The position numbers and the translations under genes are program-made. From contig NZ_WAEL01000003.1 in NCBI RefSeq assembly GCF_011742925.1, forward strand, positions 248,001 through 312,000: 64,000 nt of DNA, in the 5' to 3' direction. This document shows, in pieces, positions 35,066 to 43,233 of the stretch (position 1 is its first letter; each line of letters begins with the position of its first letter). The DNA comes from Fibrivirga algicola (GTDB taxonomy: Bacteria; Bacteroidota; Bacteroidia; Cytophagales; Spirosomataceae). The notes under the pieces are model-generated. The model made no database searches, was not told the origin of the DNA, and saw only the letters and a list, made by a program, of their open reading frames with translations.

Positions 35066-35812
35066 ATGAAAACCGTTATTATCACCGGAGCAGGGCAAGG
35101 TATTGGCCGTGCTACTGCCGAGTTCCTGCTAAACCACAATTATGCCGTTTCAATTTGGGAAGCTGACCCTGAAGCCCTTACCGAAGCCAGCAACGAATTG
35201 AGCGCATCGCACCCCAACGCGCAGTTTCTTCAGTGCGATGTAGCCGACGAAAGATCAGTGCAGCAGGCCATCAATCAAACCGTGAAGCAATTTGGCCGTA
35301 TCGATGCGTTGATTAACAATGCAGCCATCATGCAGGAGAAACCCATCGATGAGTTATCGTTTGCTGAGTGGAATCAGGCGATTGGCGTGAATTTGTCGGG
35401 GCTGTTCCTCTGCGCCAAGTACGCAGTGCCTCACCTGCGCAAGCAGCGCGGTACCATCATCAGTCTTTGCTCAACGCGGGCTTTCCAGTCTGAACCCGAT
35501 ACGTTTGGTTACTCGGCCAGCAAAGGCGGCATCTTCGCCCTGACTCATTCGCTGGCCATGAGCCTTGGCCCAGATGTTCGGGCCAACTGCATTAGCCCCG
35601 GCTGGATTGATGTCTCGGGCCTCAAGAAGGGCCATCCTGACCCCGAAAAATTACGCCCCGTCGACCACAAGCAGCACCCCGCTGGCCGTGTGGGTCGCCC
35701 CGACGACATTGCCCGGATGGTTCTGTTTCTGCTCGACGAAGCCAACGACTTTATCACGGGTCAGAACTTCATCGTAGATGGCGGCATGACCCGTAAAATG
35801 ATCTACGCCTGA
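35066..35812 (+). CDS. Short-chain dehydrogenase/reductase
   Basis: The 248-residue classical SDR has the cofactor loop TGAGQGIG at 7-14, NNAA at 84-87, a catalytic Ser near 136 and the YSASK motif (Tyr149, Lys153). The C-terminal block FITGQNFIVDGGMTRKM is typical of FabG-like and sugar or steroid dehydrogenases. Asp/Glu residues after the second strand (WEADPE) suggest NAD rather than NADP preference, though this is weak evidence. The substrate is unknown. A small CAGGTA/TACCTG hairpin follows immediately, and the convergent OmpA-like gene ends 23 bases further on. Confidence 0.92.
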   Translation: MKTVIITGAGQGIGRATAEFLLNHNYAVSIWEADPEALTEASNELSASHPNAQFLQCDVADERSVQQAINQTVKQFGRIDALINNAAIMQEKPIDELSFAEWNQAIGVNLSGLFLCAKYAVPHLRKQRGTIISLCSTRAFQSEPDTFGYSASKGGIFALTHSLAMSLGPDVRANCISPGWIDVSGLKKGHPDPEKLRPVDHKQHPAGRVGRPDDIARMVLFLLDEANDFITGQNFIVDGGMTRKMIYA

Positions 35813-35827
35813 CAGGTAACGTACCTG
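35813..35827. terminator. Short hairpin between convergent genes
   Basis: CAGGTA (35813-35818) pairs with TACCTG (35822-35827) around ACG. It fills most of the 23-base gap between the SDR and PA14-OmpA genes. It is also an example of the abundant GGTACGT-type motif, so its role in termination is uncertain. Confidence 0.35.
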
Positions 35828-35835
35828 AAATGGCC

Positions 35836-36954
35836 CTACGGCTGAATCTTGAATTCAACCCGCCGGTTTTGCACCCGCCCGACCTCTGTGTCATTGGAGG
35901 CCAGGGGTTGCGAACCACCAAAGCCCAGGATCGTCAGCCGGTGCTCGGCGATACCTTGCCTGACCAGATAGAAGCGTACAACTTTAGCCCGGTGTTCCGA
36001 CAGGATCAGATTCAGCCGTGGATCGCCCACATTATCAGTATGACCGGCAATGGCGAGCCTAAGAGTCGTATCACGTCGCAGGATTAGGGCCAGTTCGTTC
36101 AGCGCGGCATACGACGAAGGCAGTAGCTGGTAATCGCTCTGCGCAAACGTAACCTGTCGCACCGTTGCGGGTGGCTCGACAGTGATTACTGGCAGCCTGG
36201 TCTGCTCGCTACCCGGTGAAGCAGCCGGGGCACCAGACACAGATGCCTGATTGATGACAGGCTGGGGCAATGCCGACTTCACGGCTGCGACCTTTGGTTT
36301 CACTACTGCAGGTGATTTCTTAACAACTATAGCGACAGGCGGTGTGGGTTTCGGCACTACAGCTGGTGCAGGCTTGGGTTTGGGAAGACTAACTGGCGGC
36401 GCAGGCTTTTGCGAGGGACCATTGTACAGAAATTGACCCGATATTTTCTGCTGCGGCGCATTCTCAAACGCGGGAGATTTTCCCGTTTCGTTTACCAAAT
36501 TCCAGTTTAGCTGTACGTACCCACCGTTTTTGGCGTTGTAATACTCGATCTTGAGGTCGTAGAACTTACCGGCTTGCAGGGTCACCGACTGCCCGGCTAA
36601 TTTCTGCCTACGGTAGCGCCATTCGTCCATTGCCAACTTGCCGTCTACCCAAATTCGGATACCGTCGTCAACGACCGCCGTGAATTTGTAAGGGCCAGTT
36701 ACAGGTGCATACACTTTCCCGGTCCAGCGAACAGAAAACGAGTTGGGCGTTACGCCGGGTGCAGGCAGGGTGTACCCGTCCCAGCTAAAATCAACCTGCG
36801 AGTCGGTACGCACCAACACTTTCCGGTTAAAAGCCGAGCCAGCATAATACTCCCCAACCAGCCCGTTACCTCCCGCAGGCGCACTTTTCACAGCTTGCCC
36901 CCAACAACCAGCCGACAACAGCCATCCACCTACCAACCATAGCCCTCGTAGCAT
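35836..36954 (-). CDS. PA14-OmpA outer-membrane/peptidoglycan-binding protein
   Basis: From the ATG at 36954 (372 residues) the protein begins with a signal peptide (MLRGLWLVGGWLLSAGCWGQ). An upstream in-frame ATG at 37005 would bury it. A PA14 domain follows (about 28-165: GLVGEYYAGSAFN, GPYKFTAVVDDGIRIWVDG, YYNAKNGGYVQLNWN), which is usually carbohydrate-binding. A Pro/Lys/Val-rich linker (about 180-240) leads to an OmpA-C domain (about 265-372) with AGHTDNVGDPRLNLILSEHRA and GFGGSQPLASNDTEVGRVQNRRVEF, the peptidoglycan-binding motif. The protein could tie a glycan-binding head to the cell wall. It is transcribed towards the SDR gene. Confidence 0.9.
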   Translation of the reverse strand: MLRGLWLVGGWLLSAGCWGQAVKSAPAGGNGLVGEYYAGSAFNRKVLVRTDSQVDFSWDGYTLPAPGVTPNSFSVRWTGKVYAPVTGPYKFTAVVDDGIRIWVDGKLAMDEWRYRRQKLAGQSVTLQAGKFYDLKIEYYNAKNGGYVQLNWNLVNETGKSPAFENAPQQKISGQFLYNGPSQKPAPPVSLPKPKPAPAVVPKPTPPVAIVVKKSPAVVKPKVAAVKSALPQPVINQASVSGAPAASPGSEQTRLPVITVEPPATVRQVTFAQSDYQLLPSSYAALNELALILRRDTTLRLAIAGHTDNVGDPRLNLILSEHRAKVVRFYLVRQGIAEHRLTILGFGGSQPLASNDTEVGRVQNRRVEFKIQP

Positions 36955-37113
36955 ATAATTAACGTCATTCGGTCCTGTCTCAATGGATTCAACCGATCTT
37001 GACATTCCATAAGACGCACCAGAATCGTGAGCTACCGGGCTGGTGTAAGCTAGTCCGGAGTTATCCTAGCTAAAAGCTGGGAGCACCAGGTACATGTTCG
37101 TCGACTTCTCCTG

Positions 37114-37527
37114 TCAGAGGGTGCACCTATACACGATGAAGCAGATGATCAGCCCAACCAACAGCTGATTAACTAGAATATCGTAGCGCCGTTTAGGTAG
37201 TTCGTGCGCTGGATAGGCAACGTCCCAGTGCCCTTTATCAGCAAATTTCACTAACAGTTGCGGCGTTACCGGTATGTGATCGACGCGATCAGTAGGTGCT
37301 TTGACGAAAGCAGCGCCAACATTCTGGCCTTCCTCTTCGGTGTGAAAATACCACAGGTAGCTGCTCATATCGACCCGAAACGCCGATGCGTATGCCTGCA
37401 TGAACTCGTGAAAGTCGTCACCGGTGCAACCCAAATCAAGGTCGATGTCACAGTGTGCTCCCACCTCGCTGACGGCTAGTCCCGTTTTCTCCGCGATGAG
37501 TTTTCGTATTTCGTCAATCTTGTCCAC
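37114..37527 (-). CDS. DUF1493-like acyl-carrier-fold protein with C-terminal membrane segment
   Basis: The 137-residue protein (GTG start) begins with an acyl-carrier-like helical region (DKIDEIRKLIAEKTGLAVSE, then DLDLGCTGDDFHEFMQAYAS), the pattern of DUF1493. The Ser that would carry phosphopantetheine in true acyl carrier proteins is not present in the DLGCTGDD loop, so it is probably not a substrate carrier. The last 20 residues (NQLLVGLIICFIVYRC) form a likely membrane helix. Its role is unknown. It is isolated between the OmpA-like and DUF5990-like genes, all on the minus strand but with gaps above 150 bases. Confidence 0.6.
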   Translation of the reverse strand: MDKIDEIRKLIAEKTGLAVSEVGAHCDIDLDLGCTGDDFHEFMQAYASAFRVDMSSYLWYFHTEEEGQNVGAAFVKAPTDRVDHIPVTPQLLVKFADKGHWDVAYPAHELPKRRYDILVNQLLVGLIICFIVYRCTL

Positions 37528-37740
37528 AGTCAGAGTAAAGTCGTAGTCTGGGCATCACTAAAGTGACGCTAAACCATCAACGTTGCCAACACAGACAGTT
37601 GCCAGCAACAGGCCATTTATTTTTATAGGTTGACCCTTTTCACCTGTGCACCGCCCCACTAAATCAGTCGTTTCATGGCCTATCGACCACATTGACTGTA
37701 ACAGCGCGGATACTCCGAGGTGATGCAGAATGACCTAGCG

Positions 37741-38175
37741 TCAATCAATCTTCCAGCCATCAACAGGTTTAGCAGTTCCCCCAACCGGGCGGCCAGTCTT
37801 CTCTTCGGTGCCGTAGATGGTGGCTACGAAGATTCGTTCCCCTATTGCTTCGCTACTAAACTCGTCAGATATTTTGGGAAGCGGCACTTTCAGACGCCCG
37901 TTGAAAGGCGCATTTTCCTGACCGGCATAGCTGCCGATGTCCAGATACAGAAACCGTTCATGCGGCGGACCCTGACAAAGAGGCCCGTACAGAATCAGAT
38001 CCCCTTCTTTGGTTCTCTTTGCGGGAAGAGCGGTAGCGAAGAGTAGATCGTCGGAACCAGCTGCCTGTTTCTGGATGGTTTCATAGTGGCTTCCACTTCC
38101 TTTTTGCAACCCATAAACGGCACCAGCAACTGGCTTTCTAAGTATAATTCTGACGTCGGATGTCTGGTCTGTCAT
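37741..38175 (-). CDS. DUF5990-like protein
   Basis: The 144-residue protein opens with DVRIILRKPVAGAVYGLQKG, followed by SGSHYETIQKQ, LYGPLCQGPPHERFLYLDIG and YAGQENAPFNGRLKVPLP. This order agrees with the DUF5990 family as I remember it. It has no signal peptide or membrane helix. The function is unknown. It starts 20 bases after the stop of permease 2 on the same strand and could be translated from the tail of that mRNA. Confidence 0.6.
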   Translation of the reverse strand: MTDQTSDVRIILRKPVAGAVYGLQKGSGSHYETIQKQAAGSDDLLFATALPAKRTKEGDLILYGPLCQGPPHERFLYLDIGSYAGQENAPFNGRLKVPLPKISDEFSSEAIGERIFVATIYGTEEKTGRPVGGTAKPVDGWKID

Positions 38176-38195
38176 AGCAAACTCTAAAAACTGTG

Positions 38196-40568
38196 TTACT
38201 CGCTACGCAGACTATCCACTGGATTAGCCACGGCGGCGCGAATGCTCTGGGAAGATACCGTCAGAATAGCCACTACCAACGCCAACGTCCCTGAACAGGC
38301 TATTACCCACCACGGGAAAGCGATGTGTACCACAAACGTGTTGAGCCATTGATTCATCATCCACCAGGCCGCCGGACTGGCAATCACCACGGCGATACCG
38401 ACCAGTCGTACTGTACGTTGCGAGAGCAGCCAGACCACGCTACCTACACTTGCCCCCAGCACTTTCCGAATGCCGATCTCGCGGGTACGTTGCCGAATGC
38501 TGAACAACGACAGGCCGAAAATACCCGCACAGGCCAGTAAGACCGTAACCAAGGCCATCCCCGTCAGAAACGCCTGCGACTGCGCCATGACAGTATATAC
38601 CTGGTTGTAGTCGTCGGTCAGATAGACGTACCTGAACGGTTTTCGGGCCGGAATGGTCTGAAACTGCTGCTCCAGATCAGCCAGCAGCGTAGGGGCTGTA
38701 CCCGGCTTCACCCGAAGGCTAAGCCAGCTGTTGTCTCGTAAGCGGGCCGGGCCAGTAGACCAGAAAAGCATAGGTTCTATAGCATGATGCACACCCCGCT
38801 TGTAATAATCGCGAAAGACCCCCACGATCGTGAACGGGCTATCGCTACCGTGTGGTTTGAGTACCTTACCAATCGCTTCGCCCACGGTTTTGTACCCCAG
38901 TCTTCTGGCACCAGTTTCATTGACCATTACATGGTTAGTCGCTGTATCGGCGGCCAGCAGCGAACGGCCCGCAAGAAGCGGGATGCCAAACGTAGATAGG
39001 TACGTTTCATCGACGGCCTGCTGCTCGAAAGAGACATCTCGGTTGGCGGTCAGGTCTGTGTAGGTATTCTTGTTCAGCCAGTATTTACCCGGAATAGTTG
39101 CCGTGGTACTTAGATCCAGCACCGCTGGATTCTGCCGTAGTCGGCCAATCAGGTTATCGACAGCGGGCTCGGCACTGGCGGGGTTTCGGTACGACCGGTC
39201 CAGGTCTACCACCACGATGTCATTCTGTTGAAACCCGATCTGCTGATTCCGGATAAAGGCGTTTTGCGTGATCATTACGCCAGTGCAGGTGATCATGATC
39301 GTAGCCAAGGTAAACTGCACTACCACAAGCGTTGACCGGAACGGGGTACGTTTGCCCACGGTCGCCTTTCCCTGCAGGGCCGTAACTAGTTTCTGGCGCG
39401 TCAGGTAACGACCCGGTAACCAACCCGCCAACGTACCCAGCAACAACACAACGCCCACCAGAAACAGACTGGTACTCAGCGGCAGCTGGGGCGAGAACAT
39501 GGTATCAATGTCGAAGAAGTCGATGTAGACAGGTAGTAATGCCTTCAGCAGCAACGTACCCAGCAGTGCCCCGACGGCGGCAACCAACACGGCTTCCAGC
39601 ACAAACTGACCCAGAATCTGACCAACCCCGGCACCCAGCGTTGTACGTAAGGCCACCTCACCCGAACGGGCCAGCGACAACGCCGATGACAGATTCAGGA
39701 AGTTGATGGCAACGATGAGCAGGATAAAGGCCGCAATGAATCCCAGGCCGTAGACGATGACCGTCAACAGCGCACCCGCGTCTTTCCGAAGCAGTTGGCG
39801 AATAGGTAGCAGCGTCAGCTTACGGTCGCGGCCTTCCCCCACGTAGTGCTTTGCCACAAACGCACTCATCGACTGCTCAAACGCCGCCGGGTCAGTCTTT
39901 GGTCGAAGCCGCACATACGTTTGGCAATTGCCGTTGTACCAGTTTTCGGTTGCAGGCTGATTTGTGGCCAGCAGATTGGCGAAAGAAAGTAATACCTCGG
40001 CATGAATGGCCGAATTGGCCGGGCGCGGCCCCATCACGCCACGAATCACGTAGATACGCCCGTTATCCAAAGTAACCGTTTTCCCCATCGGATTTTCGCC
40101 AATGAACAGTCTGTCGGCAACCTTTTCCGAAATCACCATCGCGTTGGGTTCGACCAGGGCCGTTCGGGGATTACCAAGTTTGAGCGGGAAATGGAACACG
40201 GAAAATACACTGGTGTCGGCGTGGAAGATTGCCTGCTGCTCATCGCGGTTCAGGTACGTTATCCAGTTCGTTTCCCAGCTGAATAGCCGAGTGCCCGTCT
40301 CAACGGCTGGATTTTCGCGCAGCAGCGTGGGCAGTAAAGGCGTCACTGTGGTCGTGCCCGGTTCATGGTTGGGCGGCAAGGTTTCGCTCAGGCGATACAG
40401 CCGGTCAGCGTGGGGATGTTGACTATCAAAGCAGTTGATCTGGCTGACCTGCCAATAAATCAACGTCACGGCTGCCAGTCCAACAGCTATACCACTGACA
40501 TTCAACAGGGTATATACTTTATTGCGCCACAGTGAACGGAGCGCAAGAGTCAGGTAAGAATGCAGCAT
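38196..40568 (-). CDS. FtsX/MacB-type ABC transporter permease (array gene 2)
   Basis: I start at the ATG at 40568 (790 residues, MLHSYLTLALRSLWRNKVYT); an ATG 18 codons upstream gives an unlikely leader. The first coupling motif, at about 300, has drifted (SGEVALRTTLGAGVGQILGQ, with Arg-Thr-Thr in place of the usual Arg-Lys), while the second is intact (RTREIGIRKVLGASVGSVVW at about 690). The protein ends NPVDSLRSE. It lies downstream of permease 3 but is separated from it by 190 bases and a strong hairpin, so it may have its own promoter. I found no convincing sigma-54 promoter there. Confidence 0.88.
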   Translation of the reverse strand: MLHSYLTLALRSLWRNKVYTLLNVSGIAVGLAAVTLIYWQVSQINCFDSQHPHADRLYRLSETLPPNHEPGTTTVTPLLPTLLRENPAVETGTRLFSWETNWITYLNRDEQQAIFHADTSVFSVFHFPLKLGNPRTALVEPNAMVISEKVADRLFIGENPMGKTVTLDNGRIYVIRGVMGPRPANSAIHAEVLLSFANLLATNQPATENWYNGNCQTYVRLRPKTDPAAFEQSMSAFVAKHYVGEGRDRKLTLLPIRQLLRKDAGALLTVIVYGLGFIAAFILLIVAINFLNLSSALSLARSGEVALRTTLGAGVGQILGQFVLEAVLVAAVGALLGTLLLKALLPVYIDFFDIDTMFSPQLPLSTSLFLVGVVLLLGTLAGWLPGRYLTRQKLVTALQGKATVGKRTPFRSTLVVVQFTLATIMITCTGVMITQNAFIRNQQIGFQQNDIVVVDLDRSYRNPASAEPAVDNLIGRLRQNPAVLDLSTTATIPGKYWLNKNTYTDLTANRDVSFEQQAVDETYLSTFGIPLLAGRSLLAADTATNHVMVNETGARRLGYKTVGEAIGKVLKPHGSDSPFTIVGVFRDYYKRGVHHAIEPMLFWSTGPARLRDNSWLSLRVKPGTAPTLLADLEQQFQTIPARKPFRYVYLTDDYNQVYTVMAQSQAFLTGMALVTVLLACAGIFGLSLFSIRQRTREIGIRKVLGASVGSVVWLLSQRTVRLVGIAVVIASPAAWWMMNQWLNTFVVHIAFPWWVIACSGTLALVVAILTVSSQSIRAAVANPVDSLRSE

Positions 40569-40718
40569 AGGGGCAGGCAGTTTGGCTGTATGTACAAGTA
40601 ATGAACTCAATAAACTAAGCACCCACCCACTGTCGGGTGGTCAGGAAATTACACAGGAAGGGCGGCTTGGCAACGCCAGGCCATCATTGCCTAACCGAGG
40701 TTGGCTTTGATCCAATGT

Positions 40719-40753
40719 TAAACCGACAAGGCGGTTATCGCCTTGTCGGTTTA
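40719..40753 (-). terminator. Perfect 15-base hairpin between permeases 2 and 3
   Basis: TAAACCGACAAGGCG (40719-40733) pairs exactly with CGCCTTGTCGGTTTA (40739-40753) around GTTAT. It begins 7 bases after the stop of permease 3 and is the most stable hairpin in the permease region. A T-run is weak (GGTTTA). Confidence 0.75.
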
Positions 40754-40759
40754 CGGTAC

Positions 40760-43141
40760 CTATTCGCTCCGCAGGCTATCGACTGGATTGGCGATAGCGG
40801 CACGGATGCTTTGCACACTGATGGTCAGGAGAGCAATGAGCATGGCCCCTGCCCCCGCCACGGCGAACACCCACCACTCAATGGTAATGCGGTAGGCAAA
40901 GTCGGCTAGCCAGGTATTCATGACCCACCACGCCAGCGGACTGGCGATGAGCACAGCCACAACCACCAACGCCACCAGTTCTCGACTGAGCATGCCGACA
41001 ATACCGGCAACGCTGGCTCCCAGCACTTTCCGAATGCCGATCTCTTTCGTGCGGGCCTCTACGGTAAATGTCATCAATCCCAATAAGCCGAGGCAGGCAA
41101 CCAGTAAAGTCAGCACCGTGAAGCCGTTGACGAGCGTGGCCAATTGCTGCTCTTTTTCGTAAAGTTTGTTGTAGGCGTCGTCGAGGAAATAATAATCGAA
41201 GGGGGCGGGTGGGTTGGCTTGTTCGTACAGCAGTTTAAGCTGACCCAGTGCCACAGGTACATCCTGCTTTGGGTTCAGTTTCACCAACAAATAACCGCCA
41301 TTTTCTACTACGGCCCGGCTGGTATCACTCACAATCGAGAGCATCACCGGTGACTGTTCATGCTTTAACCCAAAGAGCTTGAAATCTGCTGTGACACCTT
41401 GAAGACCCTGATTAGTAAAACCGTACGGGTCGGGATGCGGCACTACACGAACCGCTTCGCCGGCCTCTTTCATCGCCTGCTGATTATACACCTGCAACTC
41501 CTTCGTAATGGCTTTATCGTTCCACCCAACGGGCGGTACGGCCCAGCCAATGCCAAGCGTCTTAAAAAACGATTTGTCAACTGTCAGCACGTTAACCATC
41601 GCCTGCTTCTTGGTCTTTTTTGCGGTCAAAAAATAGATAGCTACGTAGGGAGTAAACAAGCGCGTATTGGTAGCAGCCACCTGATCGGCCCCATTCCACT
41701 GACGAACGGCATCACGAAACGCCGCATACTGCGGGGCCATCTCTTTGTCAATGGCAACAGACACTACCTGTGCCCGATCGAGACCGATATTTTTTGTTCG
41801 CAGAAAGCGCATCTGCGCGAAGAAAATCAGGCTGCACATCAGCAAACCAGCCGATGCCGCGAACTGACCCGTCGTCAGCACACGGCGCATACCTGCTCCC
41901 TGCCTGCCCCCCGACACCGTACTTTTGAGGGCATCCTGCGGCCGAAATCCAGACAGTAGAAAAGCGGGATAACTACCGGCCAGCAACGAGCAGCTAAGCC
42001 ACAGGCCAGCCAGCAACAGCCAGTAGTTGGCATCATCGAAAACGCGGCCATCCATACGAATTCCCAGCAACTGGTTTATCCACGGAAACGACATAGCCAG
42101 CAGGCCAAGCCCCAACCCAACGGCCAGCGTAGTTGTCAGAAAGGATTCGGTATAGAATTGCGTAACCAACTCGCGCCGTTGACCACCGATGGCTTTCCGA
42201 ACCCCCACTTCGCGGGCCCGTTGCGTGGCGCGGGCTGTTGTCAGGCTGACGTAATTGGTGGTGGCTAAGGCCAGAATCAGTAAGGCAATACCCAGGAAAA
42301 TGTACAGGTTCTGTCGCGTATCGGCCGCAACGGTATGACTGTGCAGGTGCAGATCGGGAAGGGCTTCGAGCAAGAATGAGGCCTTGGCATCCATGAACTT
42401 AACGCCCTTATTTACCGACTTCAGCTTTTCAGCCGTCTTAGCCACATCTGTTCCGGGCCGTAGTACCAGGTATGTGTCCAGGAAACCGGCATACGCCCAA
42501 CTTTCCTTTTTCCGATCCCCCAACGTAGGCACAGAGGCCAGCGACACGAGCGCATCGAACCGAAAAATGGTGTTGGTTGGCAGGTCAGCAAACACACCGC
42601 TGACCGTTAATGGGTAGTTTTTATCGTACGTAATTGATCTACCAACCGGGTTCTGATTGCCGAATAGCTTCTCGGCCAGCGGCTTTGTCAACACGATCTT
42701 CCCCGGCTCGGTCAGGGCCGTTTGGGGGTCTCCCTCAGCCAGGCTGAAGCCCATGACCGTCAGCAGCGATGGATCGGCAAAGCCTACGTTATTTGGTTTT
42801 TGCTTATGATCAGCATCCGCCTGTACCCAGACAGGGCCCATGCCTTCCGAAATACGCACAATCTGTTCCACTTCGGGCAGTTGTCGTTTCGCTTCCCGAC
42901 CAAACGACTCGTGCATGTTGGCCATGGTCATTTCCTGACCGTCGTAATTCGACACAGACAAAGCCCGGTAGGTACGTTCGGCCAGCGGATGAAACTGGTC
43001 GTAGTGAAACTCGTGCCAGACGTATAGTCCGATGTAGGCGCTGACAGCTAGTCCAACGGCCAGCCCGCCAATGTTCAGGGCCGAGTACAGCCGGTTACGC
43101 CCCAATTGGCGCAATGCAAGGATGAGATAGGTGCGTAGCAT
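40760..43141 (-). CDS. FtsX/MacB-type ABC transporter permease (array gene 3)
   Basis: From the ATG at 43141 the protein has 793 residues (MLRTYLILALRQLGRNRLYS). A longer frame would run into the upstream palindromic element and is rejected. The motif AREVGVRKAIGGQRRELVTQ is at about 310. The C-terminal one (RTKEIGIRKVLGASVAGIVG) is at about 700. The terminal residues are NPVDSLRSE. The central periplasmic region is rich in Lys (TAKKTKKQAMVNVLTVDKS). It follows permease 4 by 92 bases and is followed by the hairpin at 40719. Confidence 0.88.
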   Translation of the reverse strand: MLRTYLILALRQLGRNRLYSALNIGGLAVGLAVSAYIGLYVWHEFHYDQFHPLAERTYRALSVSNYDGQEMTMANMHESFGREAKRQLPEVEQIVRISEGMGPVWVQADADHKQKPNNVGFADPSLLTVMGFSLAEGDPQTALTEPGKIVLTKPLAEKLFGNQNPVGRSITYDKNYPLTVSGVFADLPTNTIFRFDALVSLASVPTLGDRKKESWAYAGFLDTYLVLRPGTDVAKTAEKLKSVNKGVKFMDAKASFLLEALPDLHLHSHTVAADTRQNLYIFLGIALLILALATTNYVSLTTARATQRAREVGVRKAIGGQRRELVTQFYTESFLTTTLAVGLGLGLLAMSFPWINQLLGIRMDGRVFDDANYWLLLAGLWLSCSLLAGSYPAFLLSGFRPQDALKSTVSGGRQGAGMRRVLTTGQFAASAGLLMCSLIFFAQMRFLRTKNIGLDRAQVVSVAIDKEMAPQYAAFRDAVRQWNGADQVAATNTRLFTPYVAIYFLTAKKTKKQAMVNVLTVDKSFFKTLGIGWAVPPVGWNDKAITKELQVYNQQAMKEAGEAVRVVPHPDPYGFTNQGLQGVTADFKLFGLKHEQSPVMLSIVSDTSRAVVENGGYLLVKLNPKQDVPVALGQLKLLYEQANPPAPFDYYFLDDAYNKLYEKEQQLATLVNGFTVLTLLVACLGLLGLMTFTVEARTKEIGIRKVLGASVAGIVGMLSRELVALVVVAVLIASPLAWWVMNTWLADFAYRITIEWWVFAVAGAGAMLIALLTISVQSIRAAIANPVDSLRSE

Positions 43142-43153
43142 AACGCTGTGAGT

Positions 43154-43230
43154 TGTAGCACCAAAGCTCCAGCTTCGGTAATTAGTTTGATATATCTTCA
43201 CGTCACCAAAGCTGGAGCTCCGGTGCTACA
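43154..43230. repeat. Intercistronic palindromic element, copy A
   Basis: The outer arms TGTAGCACCAAAGCTCCAGC (from 43154) and the matching right end GCTGGAGCTCCGGTGCTACA (to 43230) pair with about two mismatches. The 77-base element fills most of the gap between permeases 3 and 4. A close copy lies at 45725-45800. It could be a REP- or MITE-like unit or an mRNA-processing hairpin. Confidence 0.75.
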
Positions 43231-43233
43231 CTG

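Noticed and set aside
43154-43230. The palindromic element as a tRNA or an insertion sequence remnant
   Set aside because: There is no cloverleaf, no TTC-loop sequence, no transposase fragment and no target-site duplication that I can see.
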